From G963666705 sp963666705 (GTDB lineage Bacteria > Pseudomonadota > Alphaproteobacteria > CADEGL01), in NCBI GenBank assembly GCA_963666705.2, contig CAXXKO010000016.1:220678-284677 (forward strand): 64,000 nucleotides of DNA, written 5' to 3'. A program made the translations under genes and the position numbers. Shown in pieces: positions 17,602-26,707 of this stretch. Positions within the stretch are counted from its first letter, which is position 1, and the number at the start of each line of letters is the position of its first letter. The notes below the pieces were generated by a model. That model was given only the letters and a program-made list of their open reading frames with translations. It did not search any database and had not been told where the DNA came from.

Positions 17602-18306
17602 ATGAACCAGCTCATCCGCCTCGTGCTCGACATCGGGCCGCTCGCCGCCTTCTTCATCGCCTACAACCAGGCCGACATCATGGTCGCCACCGGCGTCTTC
17701 ATGGTGGCCGTGGTGACGGCGCTCGGCGCCGGCTACGCGATCGAGCGGCGCATCGCCAAGATGCCGCTGGTGACGGCCGTCGTGGTGCTGGTGTTCGGCG
17801 GCCTCACCCTGTGGCTCGACGACGAGACCTTCATCAAGCTCAAGCCGACGATCGTCTACCTGGTCTTCGCCGCCGCGCTGCTGGGCGGGCTCGCCGTTGG
17901 GCGCATGCTGCTCAAGCCGCTGTTCGAGTTGGCGTTCCAGCTCACCGATGCGGGCTGGCGCACGCTCTCGCTCCGTTGGGGCCTGTTCTTCATCGTCATG
18001 GCCGGGCTCAACGAGGCGATCTGGCGGACCATGTCGACCGACGACTGGGTCAGCTTCAAGGTGTTCGGCTTTCTGCCGCTCAGCTTTCTCTTCGCGCTCC
18101 TGCAGCTGCCGCTGATCCGGCGTACCGCAGACCCGCCTCGGCGACGGCCCGGCGGACGGCGCCAAGGGCTCGGGTTAGCGTATCTTCGGCTTGGCCGGGG
18201 CTGGGCCGTTTCCCATCGTGGGATTTGGCCGGGCGCGCGGCGCGGGGTAGACTTGCTTCGATCGGGGCGAACCGGAGAGGGGAGCACGGACGATGGCCCA
18301 GCCTAG
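17602..18306 (+). CDS. yciB: YciB/IspZ-type inner-membrane protein with extended C-terminus
   Basis: The first ~175 residues are a five-helix membrane protein of the YciB (intracellular septation protein A) family, with FFIAYNQADIMVATGVFMVA, IERRIAKMPLVTAVVVLVFG, LSLRWGLFFIVMAGLNEAIW and STDDWVSFKVFGFLPLSFLF. YciB is involved in envelope maintenance and septation. The family normally ends near the LLQLPLIRR segment; here ~55 more residues rich in Arg and Gly follow and overlap the PhyH start by 14 bp. The tail looks like read-out into intergenic sequence after loss of the original stop. Confidence 0.85.
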   Translation: MNQLIRLVLDIGPLAAFFIAYNQADIMVATGVFMVAVVTALGAGYAIERRIAKMPLVTAVVVLVFGGLTLWLDDETFIKLKPTIVYLVFAAALLGGLAVGRMLLKPLFELAFQLTDAGWRTLSLRWGLFFIVMAGLNEAIWRTMSTDDWVSFKVFGFLPLSFLFALLQLPLIRRTADPPRRRPGGRRQGLGLAYLRLGRGWAVSHRGIWPGARRGVDLLRSGRTGEGSTDDGPA

Positions 18307-19183
18307 AATCGAGATGGTGGAGCCTTCCACGCCCGACGACCAGATCGACGGGATCCTCAAGCGCGACGGCTGCGTCGTGATCCACGATCTGGTCGAGCCG
18401 GCGGCGCTCGACGCCCTCTTCGCCGAGCTCGGCCCCTGGCTCGAGCGCGCCAAGGTCAGCACCGGCGACTTCACGGGCAAGAACACCAAGCGCATGCACG
18501 GCCTCGTGGCCAAGTCGCCCATGGTGGGCGAGATGCTGACCCACCCCAAGGTGACGGCCATCGTCGACCGCATGCTGGGGCCGTGGTGCGACACCTTCCA
18601 GCTCCAGGCCTGCTCGACCACCTCCATCGGCCCCGGCGCCAGGCCCCAGCCCCTGCACCGGGACGACCTGCTCTATCCCTTCAAGCACCCCATGGAGCGC
18701 AACGCCTGCTGTACCTTCTTCTGGGCACTGACCGACTTCACCAAGGAGAACGGGGCGACCCGCATCGTCCCCCGCAGCCAGGCCTGGGACGACGAGCGCG
18801 AGCCCCGCGAGGAGGAGACCGTGCAGGCCGTCATGCCGCGCGGCTCCGTCGCCTGCTTCACGGGCGCCACCTACCACGGCGGCAGCGCCAACACGACGAA
18901 GGACGAATGGCGCCACGCCATGTTCGCGGGCTACACCCTCGGCTGGCTGCGCCAGGAGGAGAACCAGTACCTGGTCTGCCCACCCCACGTCGCCAAGGAC
19001 ATGCCGGAGAAGGTGCAGCGCCTCATCGGCTACCAGATGCACAACCCCTTCCTCGGCTGGTACGACCTGCAGGACCCGATCGTCGCCTTGCACGACTACG
19101 AGGAGCTGTCATCGGGCGGCCACGACCTGGTGGCCGAAGGCGTGCCCGTCGCCGCCCAGGCCGGACGGGTCAAACGGGCTTGA
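18293..19183 (+). CDS. Phytanoyl-CoA dioxygenase (PhyH) family protein
   Basis: A 296-residue non-haem Fe(II)/2-oxoglutarate oxygenase. The metal triad is visible as H122-x-D124 (PLHRDDLLY) and H195 (TYHGGSANTT), with an Arg in WRHAMFAGY for 2-oxoglutarate. Family members hydroxylate CoA esters or small metabolites; the substrate here is unknown. A good ribosome site (GAGAGGGGAG) precedes the ATG. The start overlaps the yciB tail. A strong hairpin lies 30 bp after the stop. Confidence 0.85.
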   Translation: MAQPRIEMVEPSTPDDQIDGILKRDGCVVIHDLVEPAALDALFAELGPWLERAKVSTGDFTGKNTKRMHGLVAKSPMVGEMLTHPKVTAIVDRMLGPWCDTFQLQACSTTSIGPGARPQPLHRDDLLYPFKHPMERNACCTFFWALTDFTKENGATRIVPRSQAWDDEREPREEETVQAVMPRGSVACFTGATYHGGSANTTKDEWRHAMFAGYTLGWLRQEENQYLVCPPHVAKDMPEKVQRLIGYQMHNPFLGWYDLQDPIVALHDYEELSSGGHDLVAEGVPVAAQAGRVKRA

Positions 19184-19212
19184 TGGCGACTCTCACAATG
19201 GAGGAGTAGCTT

Positions 19213-19239
19213 CCGGCGAGCCGGCTATCGGCTCGCCGG
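19213..19239. terminator. Hairpin downstream of the PhyH gene
   Basis: A perfect 11-bp inverted repeat, CCGGCGAGCCG / CGGCTCGCCGG, around a 5-base loop (GCTAT). It sits between the PhyH gene and the convergent HNH gene. No T-run follows on either side, so it may be a stabilising hairpin or a weak terminator. Confidence 0.45.
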
Positions 19240-19310
19240 CAAGCCCGACAGGGCGCCCGAGCGCCAGCGAGGAGCCTTAGCGGCGCTCGAGCGTAAAAAG
19301 CCCCGAGCTA

Positions 19311-19868
19311 TCAGCCCGGGTCGAGCACGCTGTCCCAATACAGGAAATCGTGCCAGCTTTCGTGCAGGTAATTGGGCGGGAAGGCGCGGCCGCGCTCCTG
19401 CAACTCGTGGCTCGTCGGCGGGTGGGGCTTCTCCAGCGGACGCATGCCGGCTTCCCGCGCCAGGCGATTGCTCTTGCGCAGGTTGCAGCCGTTGCAGGCC
19501 GCGACCACGTTGTCCCAGGTCGTGCGTCCGCCGCGCGAGCGCGGCACCAGATGGTCGAAGGTGAGGTCCGGGGCGGGGAGCTGGTCGCCGCAATACTGGC
19601 AGCTGAAGCGGTCGCGCAGGAAGACGTTGAAGCGGGTGAAGGCGGGCCGGCGCGAGAGGGTGATGTATTCCTTGAGTGCGATGACGCTGGGCAGGCGCAT
19701 CGCCATGCTCGGCGAATGGACCATCCGATCGTACTCGGAGACGATGTTGACACGGTCGAGGAACACGGCCTTGACCGTATCCTGCCAGGGCCAGAGCGAG
19801 AGCGGGAAATAACTGAGCGGCCGGAAGTCGGCATTGAGCACGAGGGCCGGCGAGCTGTCGAACGGCAC
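19311..19868 (-). CDS. HNH endonuclease family protein
   Basis: A 185-residue protein starting VPFDSSPALVLNADFRPLSY, the usual start of a well-conserved alphaproteobacterial HNH protein. The zinc Cys pairs (CQYCG and CNGCN) frame the HNH motif (FDHLVPRSRGG, then WDNVVAACNGCN). GTG 19868 is chosen because AAAGGAGC lies ~9 bases upstream and homology begins there; upstream ATGs exist in frame but have no such site. Its role is unknown; relatives are chromosomal and not tied to phage. Confidence 0.85.
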   Translation of the reverse strand: MPFDSSPALVLNADFRPLSYFPLSLWPWQDTVKAVFLDRVNIVSEYDRMVHSPSMAMRLPSVIALKEYITLSRRPAFTRFNVFLRDRFSCQYCGDQLPAPDLTFDHLVPRSRGGRTTWDNVVAACNGCNLRKSNRLAREAGMRPLEKPHPPTSHELQERGRAFPPNYLHESWHDFLYWDSVLDPG

Positions 19869-20144
19869 GTGGAGTCGCTCCTTTCCGCCCCGGCGCCGGC
19901 CGCGCGTCGCGGACCGGCCTCCCCGAAGCGTGGCAATCATGCCCAGTCGCCCGGCAAAAGACAACCAGCGGGCCAGCGCGGGGCGGCCACTCGTTTCCGG
20001 CCGGCCGCCGCCCCAATCACCTTTCCGTGTGTGCCCGGATCGAGCGCTTGATTCGCCCGGCCGTGCCGGCATGGTAGGGATCGTCGCGCGTCGCCCGGCG
20101 GGGCGGCGCGAAGCCAGCCAGGACAGAAGATGGAGTCACAGCAC

Positions 20145-20663
20145 ATGACGGAAAAGCTGACGGCGGGCGCGAGCCTGCCCGAGATAGCGCTCCCACGTGT
20201 GGGCGGCGGCGAGGTCAAGCTCGGCGGCGGTCGCGAGCGCTGGCAGTTGGTGGTGGTCTATCGCGGCCGCCACTGCCCGATCTGTTCGCGCTACCTGGCC
20301 AAGCTCGAGGGCCTCAGGGAGGCGTTCGACGCGGCCGGCACGGATGTGGTCGCGGTCTCGGCCGATAGCGCGGCGCAGGGGGCGTCCGCGGTCGAGGACT
20401 GGGGCCTCGGCTTCGATGTCGGCTACGGCCTGGATCGCGACCAGATGGGCGCCCTCGGCCTCTATATCTCCGATCCGCGGTCCGAGGCCGAGACCGACCA
20501 CCAATTCCCCGAGCCGGGCCTCTTCCTCGTCAATCCCGAGGGCAAGGCGCACATCATCGACGTCTCGAACGCGCCGTTCTCCCGTCCCGACCTCGAAGGC
20601 ATCGCCAGTGCGGTCGCCTTCATCCAGGAGAAGGGCTACCCGATCAGGGGCACGGCCGCCTGA
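20145..20663 (+). CDS. Peroxiredoxin-like (AhpC/TSA family) protein
   Basis: A 172-residue thioredoxin-fold protein. The active site reads VVVYRGRHCPICSRYLAKLE, a C-P-x-C motif in the AhpC/TSA superfamily where classic peroxiredoxins have PxxxTxxC. It lacks a signal peptide, so it should act in the cytoplasm on peroxides or as a thiol-disulphide protein. Start ATG 20145 has TGGAG seven bases upstream; an in-frame ATG five codons earlier overlaps that site. Confidence 0.8.
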   Translation: MTEKLTAGASLPEIALPRVGGGEVKLGGGRERWQLVVVYRGRHCPICSRYLAKLEGLREAFDAAGTDVVAVSADSAAQGASAVEDWGLGFDVGYGLDRDQMGALGLYISDPRSEAETDHQFPEPGLFLVNPEGKAHIIDVSNAPFSRPDLEGIASAVAFIQEKGYPIRGTAA

Positions 20664-20677
20664 ACGTTTCCCGGGGC

Positions 20678-21640
20678 TCAGGCGCCGCCGTCGACGAGCG
20701 CCTTGAGCCTTTCGGTGGCCCCCACCAACGCCGCGCGGATGCCGGGCTCCATGGCCGAGTGGCCGGCGTCGGGGATGATGCGGTAGTCCGCCTCGGGCCA
20801 GGCGCGGGCCAGCTCGTCCGCCGTGGTGATGGGGCAGACGATGTCGTAGCGCCCCTGCACGATCGCCGCCGGCAGGTGGCGGATGCGGTCGAGGCCGTCG
20901 AGGATCGCGCCGTCGGCCATGAAGATGCCGTTCATGAAGTAATGGGCTTCGATCCGCGCCAAGCCGAGGGCCAAGGTGCTGGACTTGAAGCCGGCCACGG
21001 TCTCGGGGCTCGGCAGGAGCGTGGAGCAGGCGCCCTCGTAGCTGCTCCAGGCATGGGCGGCGGGCATGTGGATGGCCGGGTCGGGATCGATCAGCCGGCG
21101 GTGGTAGTTGCCGAGGATGTCGGCGCGCTCCGCCACGGGCAGGAGCTCGGCGAAGGCGCGCCACGCCTCCGGATACACGCCGCCCATGCCGTAGAGGAAC
21201 CAGTCGATCTCGAACTTGCGGCAGAGGAAGATGCCGCGCATGATCAGGCCCAGGCAGCGCTCGGGATGGGCCTCGGCATAGGCGAGGGCGAGCGTGCTGC
21301 CCCACGAGCCGCCGAAGATCAGCCAGCGCTCGATGCCGAGATGGGCGCGCAGGCGCTCCATGTCCTCGATCAGGTGCTGGGTGGTGTTGTCCTCGATCTC
21401 GCCCAGGGGCGTCGAGCGCCCGGCGCCGCGCTGGTCGAAGATGACGATGCGCCAGTGACCGGGGTCGAAGAACCGGCGGTGCGCGGCGCCCGCCCCGGCA
21501 CCCGGGCCGCCGTGCAGGAAGACGGCCGGCACGCCGTCGGGCCTGCCCGACTGCTCCCAGTACATGGCGTGGCGCGCGTCGAGCTCGAGCATGCCGGATT
21601 CGTAGGGTGCGATGGATGGATAGAGCTCGCGTCGCGCCAT
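20678..21640 (-). CDS. pip: Proline iminopeptidase
   Basis: A 320-residue alpha/beta hydrolase of peptidase family S33. The oxyanion segment is FLHGGPGAG, the nucleophile S112 is in FGGSWGSTLALAY, and the acid and base are D266 (GRYDIVCP) and H294 (DAGHSAMEP). The DQRGAGRS segment is typical of the family. The enzyme removes N-terminal proline from peptides in the cytoplasm. Length is normal (~315). It converges with the peroxiredoxin gene, 14 bp apart. Confidence 0.93.
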   Translation of the reverse strand: MARRELYPSIAPYESGMLELDARHAMYWEQSGRPDGVPAVFLHGGPGAGAGAAHRRFFDPGHWRIVIFDQRGAGRSTPLGEIEDNTTQHLIEDMERLRAHLGIERWLIFGGSWGSTLALAYAEAHPERCLGLIMRGIFLCRKFEIDWFLYGMGGVYPEAWRAFAELLPVAERADILGNYHRRLIDPDPAIHMPAAHAWSSYEGACSTLLPSPETVAGFKSSTLALGLARIEAHYFMNGIFMADGAILDGLDRIRHLPAAIVQGRYDIVCPITTADELARAWPEADYRIIPDAGHSAMEPGIRAALVGATERLKALVDGGA

Positions 21641-21748
21641 CTTCGGCCTTCCTCTTCCATTTCCCGGTTGAGACCGGGCGCCTAGTCGCGACTATGATAG
21701 ACCGGAGCCGGCGCGAGACCAGTGCAAGGTAGCAGAAATGCGGCCACC

Positions 21749-22531
21749 ATGACCCGATTGTCCGTCAACCCGATCGCGCTCCTCTTCGTCCTGGCGCTCG
21801 GCTCGGCCGCCTTTGCGGCACCCCTCGAGGAGGGCGGGTCGGGGCGCGTGGTCGAGGTCGTGGACGGCGATACCCTGGTGCTCGACGACGGCCGGCAGGT
21901 GCGCCTCGTCGGCATCCAGGCGCCCAAGCTGCCCCTCGGCCGGCCGGGTTTCGAGGCCTGGCCCCTCGGCGAGAAATCGAAGGCGGCGCTCGAGGCGCTC
22001 GTGCTCGGCCGCGTGGTCAGCCTGCGCCACGGCGGACGCCGGATAGACCGGCACGGGCGCGCCCTCGCGCACCTCTTCGACGAGGACGGCATCTGGATTC
22101 AGGGCGCCCTCCTCGATAAGGGCATGGCCCGGGTCTATAGCTTCGCCGACAACCGCGCCCTCGTCCCCGTGATGCTCGCGCACGAGCGGGCGGCGCAGGC
22201 GAGCGGCCGCGGCATCTGGGGGAACCCCTTCTATGCGGTGCGCGCGCCCGGCGAGACGGAGCGGTTCATCGGCAGCTTTCAGATCGTCGGGGGCCTGGTG
22301 CTGGACGCGGCCGTGGTCAAGCGCCGCGGCTACCTCAACTTCGGCCCCGATTGGCGCACCGACTTTACCGTCTCCATCGGCCCCCGCGACCGCGCCGCCT
22401 TCACCGAATCCGGCATCGATATCGAGGCCTATGCGGGCCAGCGCGTGCGGGTGAGAGGCTGGATAAAATCGTTCAACGGCCCCATGATCGAGGCCACGCA
22501 TCCCGAACAGATCGAGGTGCTGTCCGAATGA
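21749..22531 (+). CDS. Secreted thermonuclease (SNase-like) family protein
   Basis: A 260-residue protein with a signal peptide (NPIALLFVLALGSAAFA) and an SNase/OB-fold nuclease domain: GRVVEVVDGDTLVLDDGRQV, RLVGIQAPKLP, LDKGMARVYSF and ERAAQASGRGIW. In staphylococcal nuclease the equivalent catalytic Asp, Arg and Glu residues bind Ca; here RLVGIQAP has Gln where nucleases have Asp (D-x-P), so activity is uncertain. A ~90-residue extra C-terminal domain follows. The stop overlaps the M48 gene start (ATGA), so the two are probably co-translated. Confidence 0.82.
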   Translation: MTRLSVNPIALLFVLALGSAAFAAPLEEGGSGRVVEVVDGDTLVLDDGRQVRLVGIQAPKLPLGRPGFEAWPLGEKSKAALEALVLGRVVSLRHGGRRIDRHGRALAHLFDEDGIWIQGALLDKGMARVYSFADNRALVPVMLAHERAAQASGRGIWGNPFYAVRAPGETERFIGSFQIVGGLVLDAAVVKRRGYLNFGPDWRTDFTVSIGPRDRAAFTESGIDIEAYAGQRVRVRGWIKSFNGPMIEATHPEQIEVLSE

Positions 22532-24021
22532 GCGCCGCGCGAACCATTATCCGATCGTGGCGCCGTGCCATCTCGGCCGCCGTTGCCGCTGGCCTGCTCG
22601 CCGCCACTCTCGGCGCCTGCGCCGTCAACCCCGCGACCGGTGAGCAGACCTTCACCGCCTTCATGTCGCCGGCGGAGGAACAGCGGCTCGGCGGGCAGGA
22701 GCATCCCAAGATCGTCACCGAGTTCGGCGGCGGATATCACGATCCGGGCGTGCGCGCCTATGTCGACGGCATTGGCCGGCGGCTCGCGCGCGTCTCGGAG
22801 CAGCCGGGCCTGCCATTCACCTTCACGGTGCTCAACAGCGACGTGGTCAACGCCTTCGCCCTGCCGGGCGGCTACGTCTACGTCACCGCGGGGCTCATGG
22901 CCCTGGCCAACAACGAGGCCGAGCTCGCCGGCGTCATCGGCCACGAGATCGGCCACGTGACCGCGCGCCACACGGCCGAGCGCTACAGCCAGGCGGTGAT
23001 CGCGCAGCTCGGCGTCGGCCTCCTCGGCGCCATCACCGGCGGCCAGGCGGCGGGCGACCTCGCCGGCCTCGGCGCCGGCGCCTACCTCTCGGGCTATTCG
23101 CGCGGCCAGGAATCGGGCGCCGATATGCTCGGGGTGCGCTACATGGCGCGGGCCGGCTACGACTCCAGCGCCATGGCTTCCTTCCTCTCGAGCCTCGCGG
23201 GCGAGAGTGCCGTCGAGAACCTGATCCTGGGGCGCGATGGCGGCGACCGGTTCAGCCTCTTCACCACCCACCCGCGCACCGAGCAACGCATCGAGGACGC
23301 CATCCAGCTGGTGGCCCAGCATGCCCCGGCCGGGGGGGAGCCATACCTCGGCGCCGCCCCATACCTCGAAGCGATCGACGGCCTCTATTACGGCGGCGAC
23401 CCCCAGAACGGCTTCATCCGCGGCCGCGCCTTCATCCACCCGGCACTGCGCTTCCGCTTCGCGGTCCCCCAGGGCTTCCAAATCTTCAACAGCACCGAGA
23501 TGGTGAGCGCCATCGGCCCGGACGAATCGCGCATCCTGTTCGATTCGGCCCCCGAGCAGGTGCGCGGCCCCATGGTGGGCTACCTGACGCGGGTTTGGGC
23601 GCCCACATTGGTGCTCCAGCAGGTGGAGACGATCGCCATCAATGGCATGGAGGCGGGGACCGGGACGGTGCGGGCCAGCACCAGTGGCGGCGCCCTCGAC
23701 TTGCGCCTCATCGCCATCCGCTACAGCCAGGAACGCATCTACCGGTTCCTGTTCATGAGCCGGCCGCGCACGACCGCCTCGCTCACCGCCGGCTTCCGGC
23801 GCACCACCTACAGCTTCCAGGCCATGAGCGCCAACCAGGCGAGCCAGGCCCAGCCGCTCCGCGTCCGGGTCCGCAAGGTGCGGCAAGGCGAGACGGTCGC
23901 CGGCCTCGCCCGCCGCATGCCCTTCGACGAATACCAGGTCCAGCGCTTCCTCGCCCTGAACGGCATGAAACCCGGCGAGGGTGTCGTCCCCGGCCAGTCC
24001 GTCAAGATCATCGCCAACTGA
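22528..24021 (+). CDS. M48 family lipoprotein metalloprotease with C-terminal LysM-like segment
   Basis: A 497-residue protein. A signal sequence ends in the lipobox LGAC (Cys31), so it is a lipoprotein. The M48 zinc motif is H139-E-x-x-H143 (GVIGHEIGHVTARH) with a third ligand in ESGADMLGVRYM. The domain is BepA/LoiP-like, a group that degrades misassembled outer-membrane proteins. After a ~200-residue unassigned region the last ~50 residues (VRQGETVAGLARRM, then LNGMKPGEGVVPGQSVKI) look like a LysM peptidoglycan-binding motif. Confidence 0.9.
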   Translation: MSAARTIIRSWRRAISAAVAAGLLAATLGACAVNPATGEQTFTAFMSPAEEQRLGGQEHPKIVTEFGGGYHDPGVRAYVDGIGRRLARVSEQPGLPFTFTVLNSDVVNAFALPGGYVYVTAGLMALANNEAELAGVIGHEIGHVTARHTAERYSQAVIAQLGVGLLGAITGGQAAGDLAGLGAGAYLSGYSRGQESGADMLGVRYMARAGYDSSAMASFLSSLAGESAVENLILGRDGGDRFSLFTTHPRTEQRIEDAIQLVAQHAPAGGEPYLGAAPYLEAIDGLYYGGDPQNGFIRGRAFIHPALRFRFAVPQGFQIFNSTEMVSAIGPDESRILFDSAPEQVRGPMVGYLTRVWAPTLVLQQVETIAINGMEAGTGTVRASTSGGALDLRLIAIRYSQERIYRFLFMSRPRTTASLTAGFRRTTYSFQAMSANQASQAQPLRVRVRKVRQGETVAGLARRMPFDEYQVQRFLALNGMKPGEGVVPGQSVKIIAN

Positions 24022-24105
24022 CCCCGTTGCCTATGGCGGCGGGCGGACGCCGCCGCTCACGGTGTGCGGTCGAAGGCCCCGGCGATTCGCCCGTAGGGGA
24101 GGCCG

Positions 24106-24184
24106 GCGCAGGCGCGGACCATACGACCCGCTGCCGTGAGCGCCAAAAGGTGACAGCAGATCCATTCAAAATGGAACCGCCCTA
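24106..24184. repeat. Dispersed palindromic repeat, copy A (degenerate right half)
   Basis: It shares gcgcaggcggcggacc-like and ccgctgccgtgagcg segments and the end CCATTCAAAATGGAACCGCC with the complete copies. Its terminal CTA supplies the TAG stop codon of the Rieske-type gene on the minus strand. Confidence 0.7.
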
Positions 24185-25393
24185 ACCGAGCGTCTCCATA
24201 TCGGACATGACGAGCTGGTTGAAGCGATGGTGGAGCGCGTCCCAGAGGGGCGCGTAGAAATGCTGCCGCCAGACCGGGGATGAGCGGCCCTGTTGCACCG
24301 CTTCTATGGCCAGTTGGTCCTCATAGTGGACGATCTTGAAGCGCTCCAGCTGCTCGTGTTCCACGTCGAGAAAGTTGCCCGCCGCCAGCGCCTCCGGCCG
24401 GTAGAACCGCAAGTGCATCAGGTGGGTCAGATCCGGCGCCACCGGAATCGCGATGTTGACCTTCACCATGGCGTCGCGCAGGGGCACGTTCAGATTGGGA
24501 TAGAGCGTGGTGAAGAAGCCGAGCTCCGGCTGTTGGCTCGGGTCGGGGCCCGCCATCGGGAGGGCCATGGGGTCGTAGGTGCGGCCGGTCTCGGCGCGCC
24601 TGTGGCTGAAAGCCACGAGACAGCCGTCGAGATAGGTCTCGAACTTCGCCCGGCCCTCTTCGTCGACCCTCGGCACCTCCGGCGACTTGCGGTAGAACGC
24701 GTGGGTGAACGCCTCGTGCAGGATGTTGATCGAGGCGTTCTCCTGATAGGTCTTCCAGTTCGCGGCGACCGTGCGCTCCTCGATGAGCGGGCGCCCGTCC
24801 CCGTCGACCGCCGGCACCAGCTCTTCGACGGCGTAGTGCCCGCCGACCGTGCCCACCCAGGGCCGAAGCCAGGCATCGACACCCTCCGCTCGGCCACCCA
24901 AGTTGATGAAGAGAGTGCCGAGCCGGACGTCCGAGCGGATCTCGACGAGGTTGCCGTCACGCCCGCCCAATCCTTCGGGCCCGCAATCCGGATCGCCGTT
25001 CCAATAGGGTGCCGCAATCAACTGGCCGCCGAGGTCGTAGCGCCAACCGTGGTAATAGGTGTCGATATGGTCGAGGCCCTTGGCCTCGTTTCTCACCGCA
25101 ATGCATCCGTCAAAGGGACAAATATTGTGAAAGACCCGCAAGCGGGCGTCGGTCCCGCGCACCGCGACGAGAGGCATCCCGAACAGCTCGAAGGGCTTCG
25201 CGTCGCCAGGGTCCGGCAAGACGCATTCGAACATGACCGCCGTCCAACGGGCGCTGAAGACGCGCTCGACCTCGAGCTCGAACCACGCGGTCGAGGCATA
25301 GGCCTGGGCCGGCAGGGTCATGGCGCTCTCGATGGGCGCCATGACCGCGTCCCGCTCCGCCCGCGTAATCACCTGGCTCAATGTCTCGTCCAT
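24182..25393 (-). CDS. Rieske-type ring-hydroxylating oxygenase alpha subunit with incomplete cluster ligands
   Basis: A 403-residue protein with the layout of aromatic-ring or betaine Rieske oxygenases: Rieske domain (~45-150), then a mononuclear iron domain. The Rieske motif C-x-H...C-x2-H is altered. The first pair reads CPF (His to Phe) and the second TYYH (Cys to Thr), though the GWRYDL continuation is perfect. The catalytic iron motif keeps H-x4-H (ILHEAFTH) after NWKTYQENAS. A normal [2Fe-2S] centre seems impossible. The ATG at 25393 has GAGGGG 8 bases upstream. It is third in an operon after the amine oxidase (11 bp gap). Confidence 0.82.
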   Translation of the reverse strand: MDETLSQVITRAERDAVMAPIESAMTLPAQAYASTAWFELEVERVFSARWTAVMFECVLPDPGDAKPFELFGMPLVAVRGTDARLRVFHNICPFDGCIAVRNEAKGLDHIDTYYHGWRYDLGGQLIAAPYWNGDPDCGPEGLGGRDGNLVEIRSDVRLGTLFINLGGRAEGVDAWLRPWVGTVGGHYAVEELVPAVDGDGRPLIEERTVAANWKTYQENASINILHEAFTHAFYRKSPEVPRVDEEGRAKFETYLDGCLVAFSHRRAETGRTYDPMALPMAGPDPSQQPELGFFTTLYPNLNVPLRDAMVKVNIAIPVAPDLTHLMHLRFYRPEALAAGNFLDVEHEQLERFKIVHYEDQLAIEAVQQGRSSPVWRQHFYAPLWDALHHRFNQLVMSDMETLG

Positions 25394-25404
25394 TCCGCTT
25401 CCCC

Positions 25405-26691
25405 TCAACCTTCACCGAGCGACTGAATGACGGCCTCGACCGCCGACTCGGCGGAACCGACCGCGCCGTCCATCTGGCCGACGAAGCGCGCCGAGGTTTC
25501 TGCACCCGCCCAACGCACCCGGCCGACAGGCTTTCGAAGCGCCTCGCCCCACGCGGTCCACGCGCCGGTCGTCATGAACGAGTTGCACCCACGGCTCCAC
25601 GGCTCCGCGGCCCAGTACACTTCGTCATATCCCGCCGGCTGTTGGGCGCGCGACCCCAGGCTTTTTGCCAGCTCTTGGAGGATCGCGGCGCGGCGCTCGG
25701 CCGGGGTCAGCGACCACAGCTCTCGCGACCGGCGAATGGAAACCAAGCCGGCGTATGCCGCCGGCCTCGATTCGCCCCCTTCGTCCCACATGACCAGGTC
25801 ATCGGACGCGACGAGACCGATGTTCCCTTCGCGCCAGAACGGCTCCTCGTAGAGCACGGCGACCGCGATCTTGCCGCGGATTGGCATGCGCTGGGTGAGA
25901 TAATCGCGCTTGGGCGGCAAGGGGGGATCGTAGTTGAGGCGCCCGGCAAGCGTGGGCGGCAGGGTGACGATGACATTCCTCGCGCTGACCGCCGTGGTGC
26001 CCGAGCCGAGCATGACGCCGCTTGCATCCTGCCTCACGTCATGCACCGGCGTGTCGAGCGAGATCGCATCGCCGAGCCGCTCGGCGAGCCGATCGGTCAA
26101 GGCATGGGCACCGCCGACGAACATCTCGCTGTCGTGCGCCGGCCCATCCAAACCGAGAATTGCGGCGAGCCCGCCATTCGAATGCAGATAGAACGCCGTG
26201 TGGAGGAACGAGACGTCCTGCGGCTCCGGAAGAAAGCTGCACAGCACCCGCCCGATCGCGCGCGCAGTATTGCCGTCGAAGGAATCGTCCAGCCATGTGG
26301 CGAGTGTCTGACTGTCCCACCGCGATGCATCGGCAGCCCTCCACGGGGCCTCGAGTGGCACCGTCAGCGCAACCTCGTCGAGCCGGCGCACGGCCGCCAC
26401 GAGCGCCGGTTCGGTGCCAAGGCGGGCCTGTGTCGCGTTGTCGAGGGACGGGTTCGGGCGTGATTCGACGCCGAGCTCGGCGGCGAGAGCCTTCACCCGG
26501 TCCTGTCCGGGGCCGATCCAACGGCCGCCGAGTTGCACGGTGCGCTCGCCGACGTCGAATCCGTAAATCCGTCCGCCAACGCGGTCCTGGGCCTCCAGGA
26601 CTCGGACCGTCCATCCCGCCTGCGTCAAGCGCCATGCCGCCGTCAACCCGGCCAATCCGGCACCGACCACGGCCACGTCCACGTCCGTCAT
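25405..26691 (-). CDS. FAD-dependent amine oxidase
   Basis: A flavin monoamine oxidase-type protein of ~428 residues. The FAD-binding Rossmann motif is VAVVGAGLAGLTAAWRL, followed by LEAQDRVGGRIY and LGGRWIGPGQDRV; the C-terminal FAD motif is VRWAGAETSARFVGQMDGAV. These enzymes oxidise primary or secondary amines to imines with O2. ATG 26691 was chosen because it starts MTDVDVAVVGAG just before the Rossmann strand; a GTG 18 codons upstream would overlap the hydrolase gene by 38 bp. It is the middle gene of a three-gene operon. Confidence 0.87.
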   Translation of the reverse strand: MTDVDVAVVGAGLAGLTAAWRLTQAGWTVRVLEAQDRVGGRIYGFDVGERTVQLGGRWIGPGQDRVKALAAELGVESRPNPSLDNATQARLGTEPALVAAVRRLDEVALTVPLEAPWRAADASRWDSQTLATWLDDSFDGNTARAIGRVLCSFLPEPQDVSFLHTAFYLHSNGGLAAILGLDGPAHDSEMFVGGAHALTDRLAERLGDAISLDTPVHDVRQDASGVMLGSGTTAVSARNVIVTLPPTLAGRLNYDPPLPPKRDYLTQRMPIRGKIAVAVLYEEPFWREGNIGLVASDDLVMWDEGGESRPAAYAGLVSIRRSRELWSLTPAERRAAILQELAKSLGSRAQQPAGYDEVYWAAEPWSRGCNSFMTTGAWTAWGEALRKPVGRVRWAGAETSARFVGQMDGAVGSAESAVEAVIQSLGEG

Positions 26692-26707
26692 CGTCTTGGC
26701 CGTTGCG

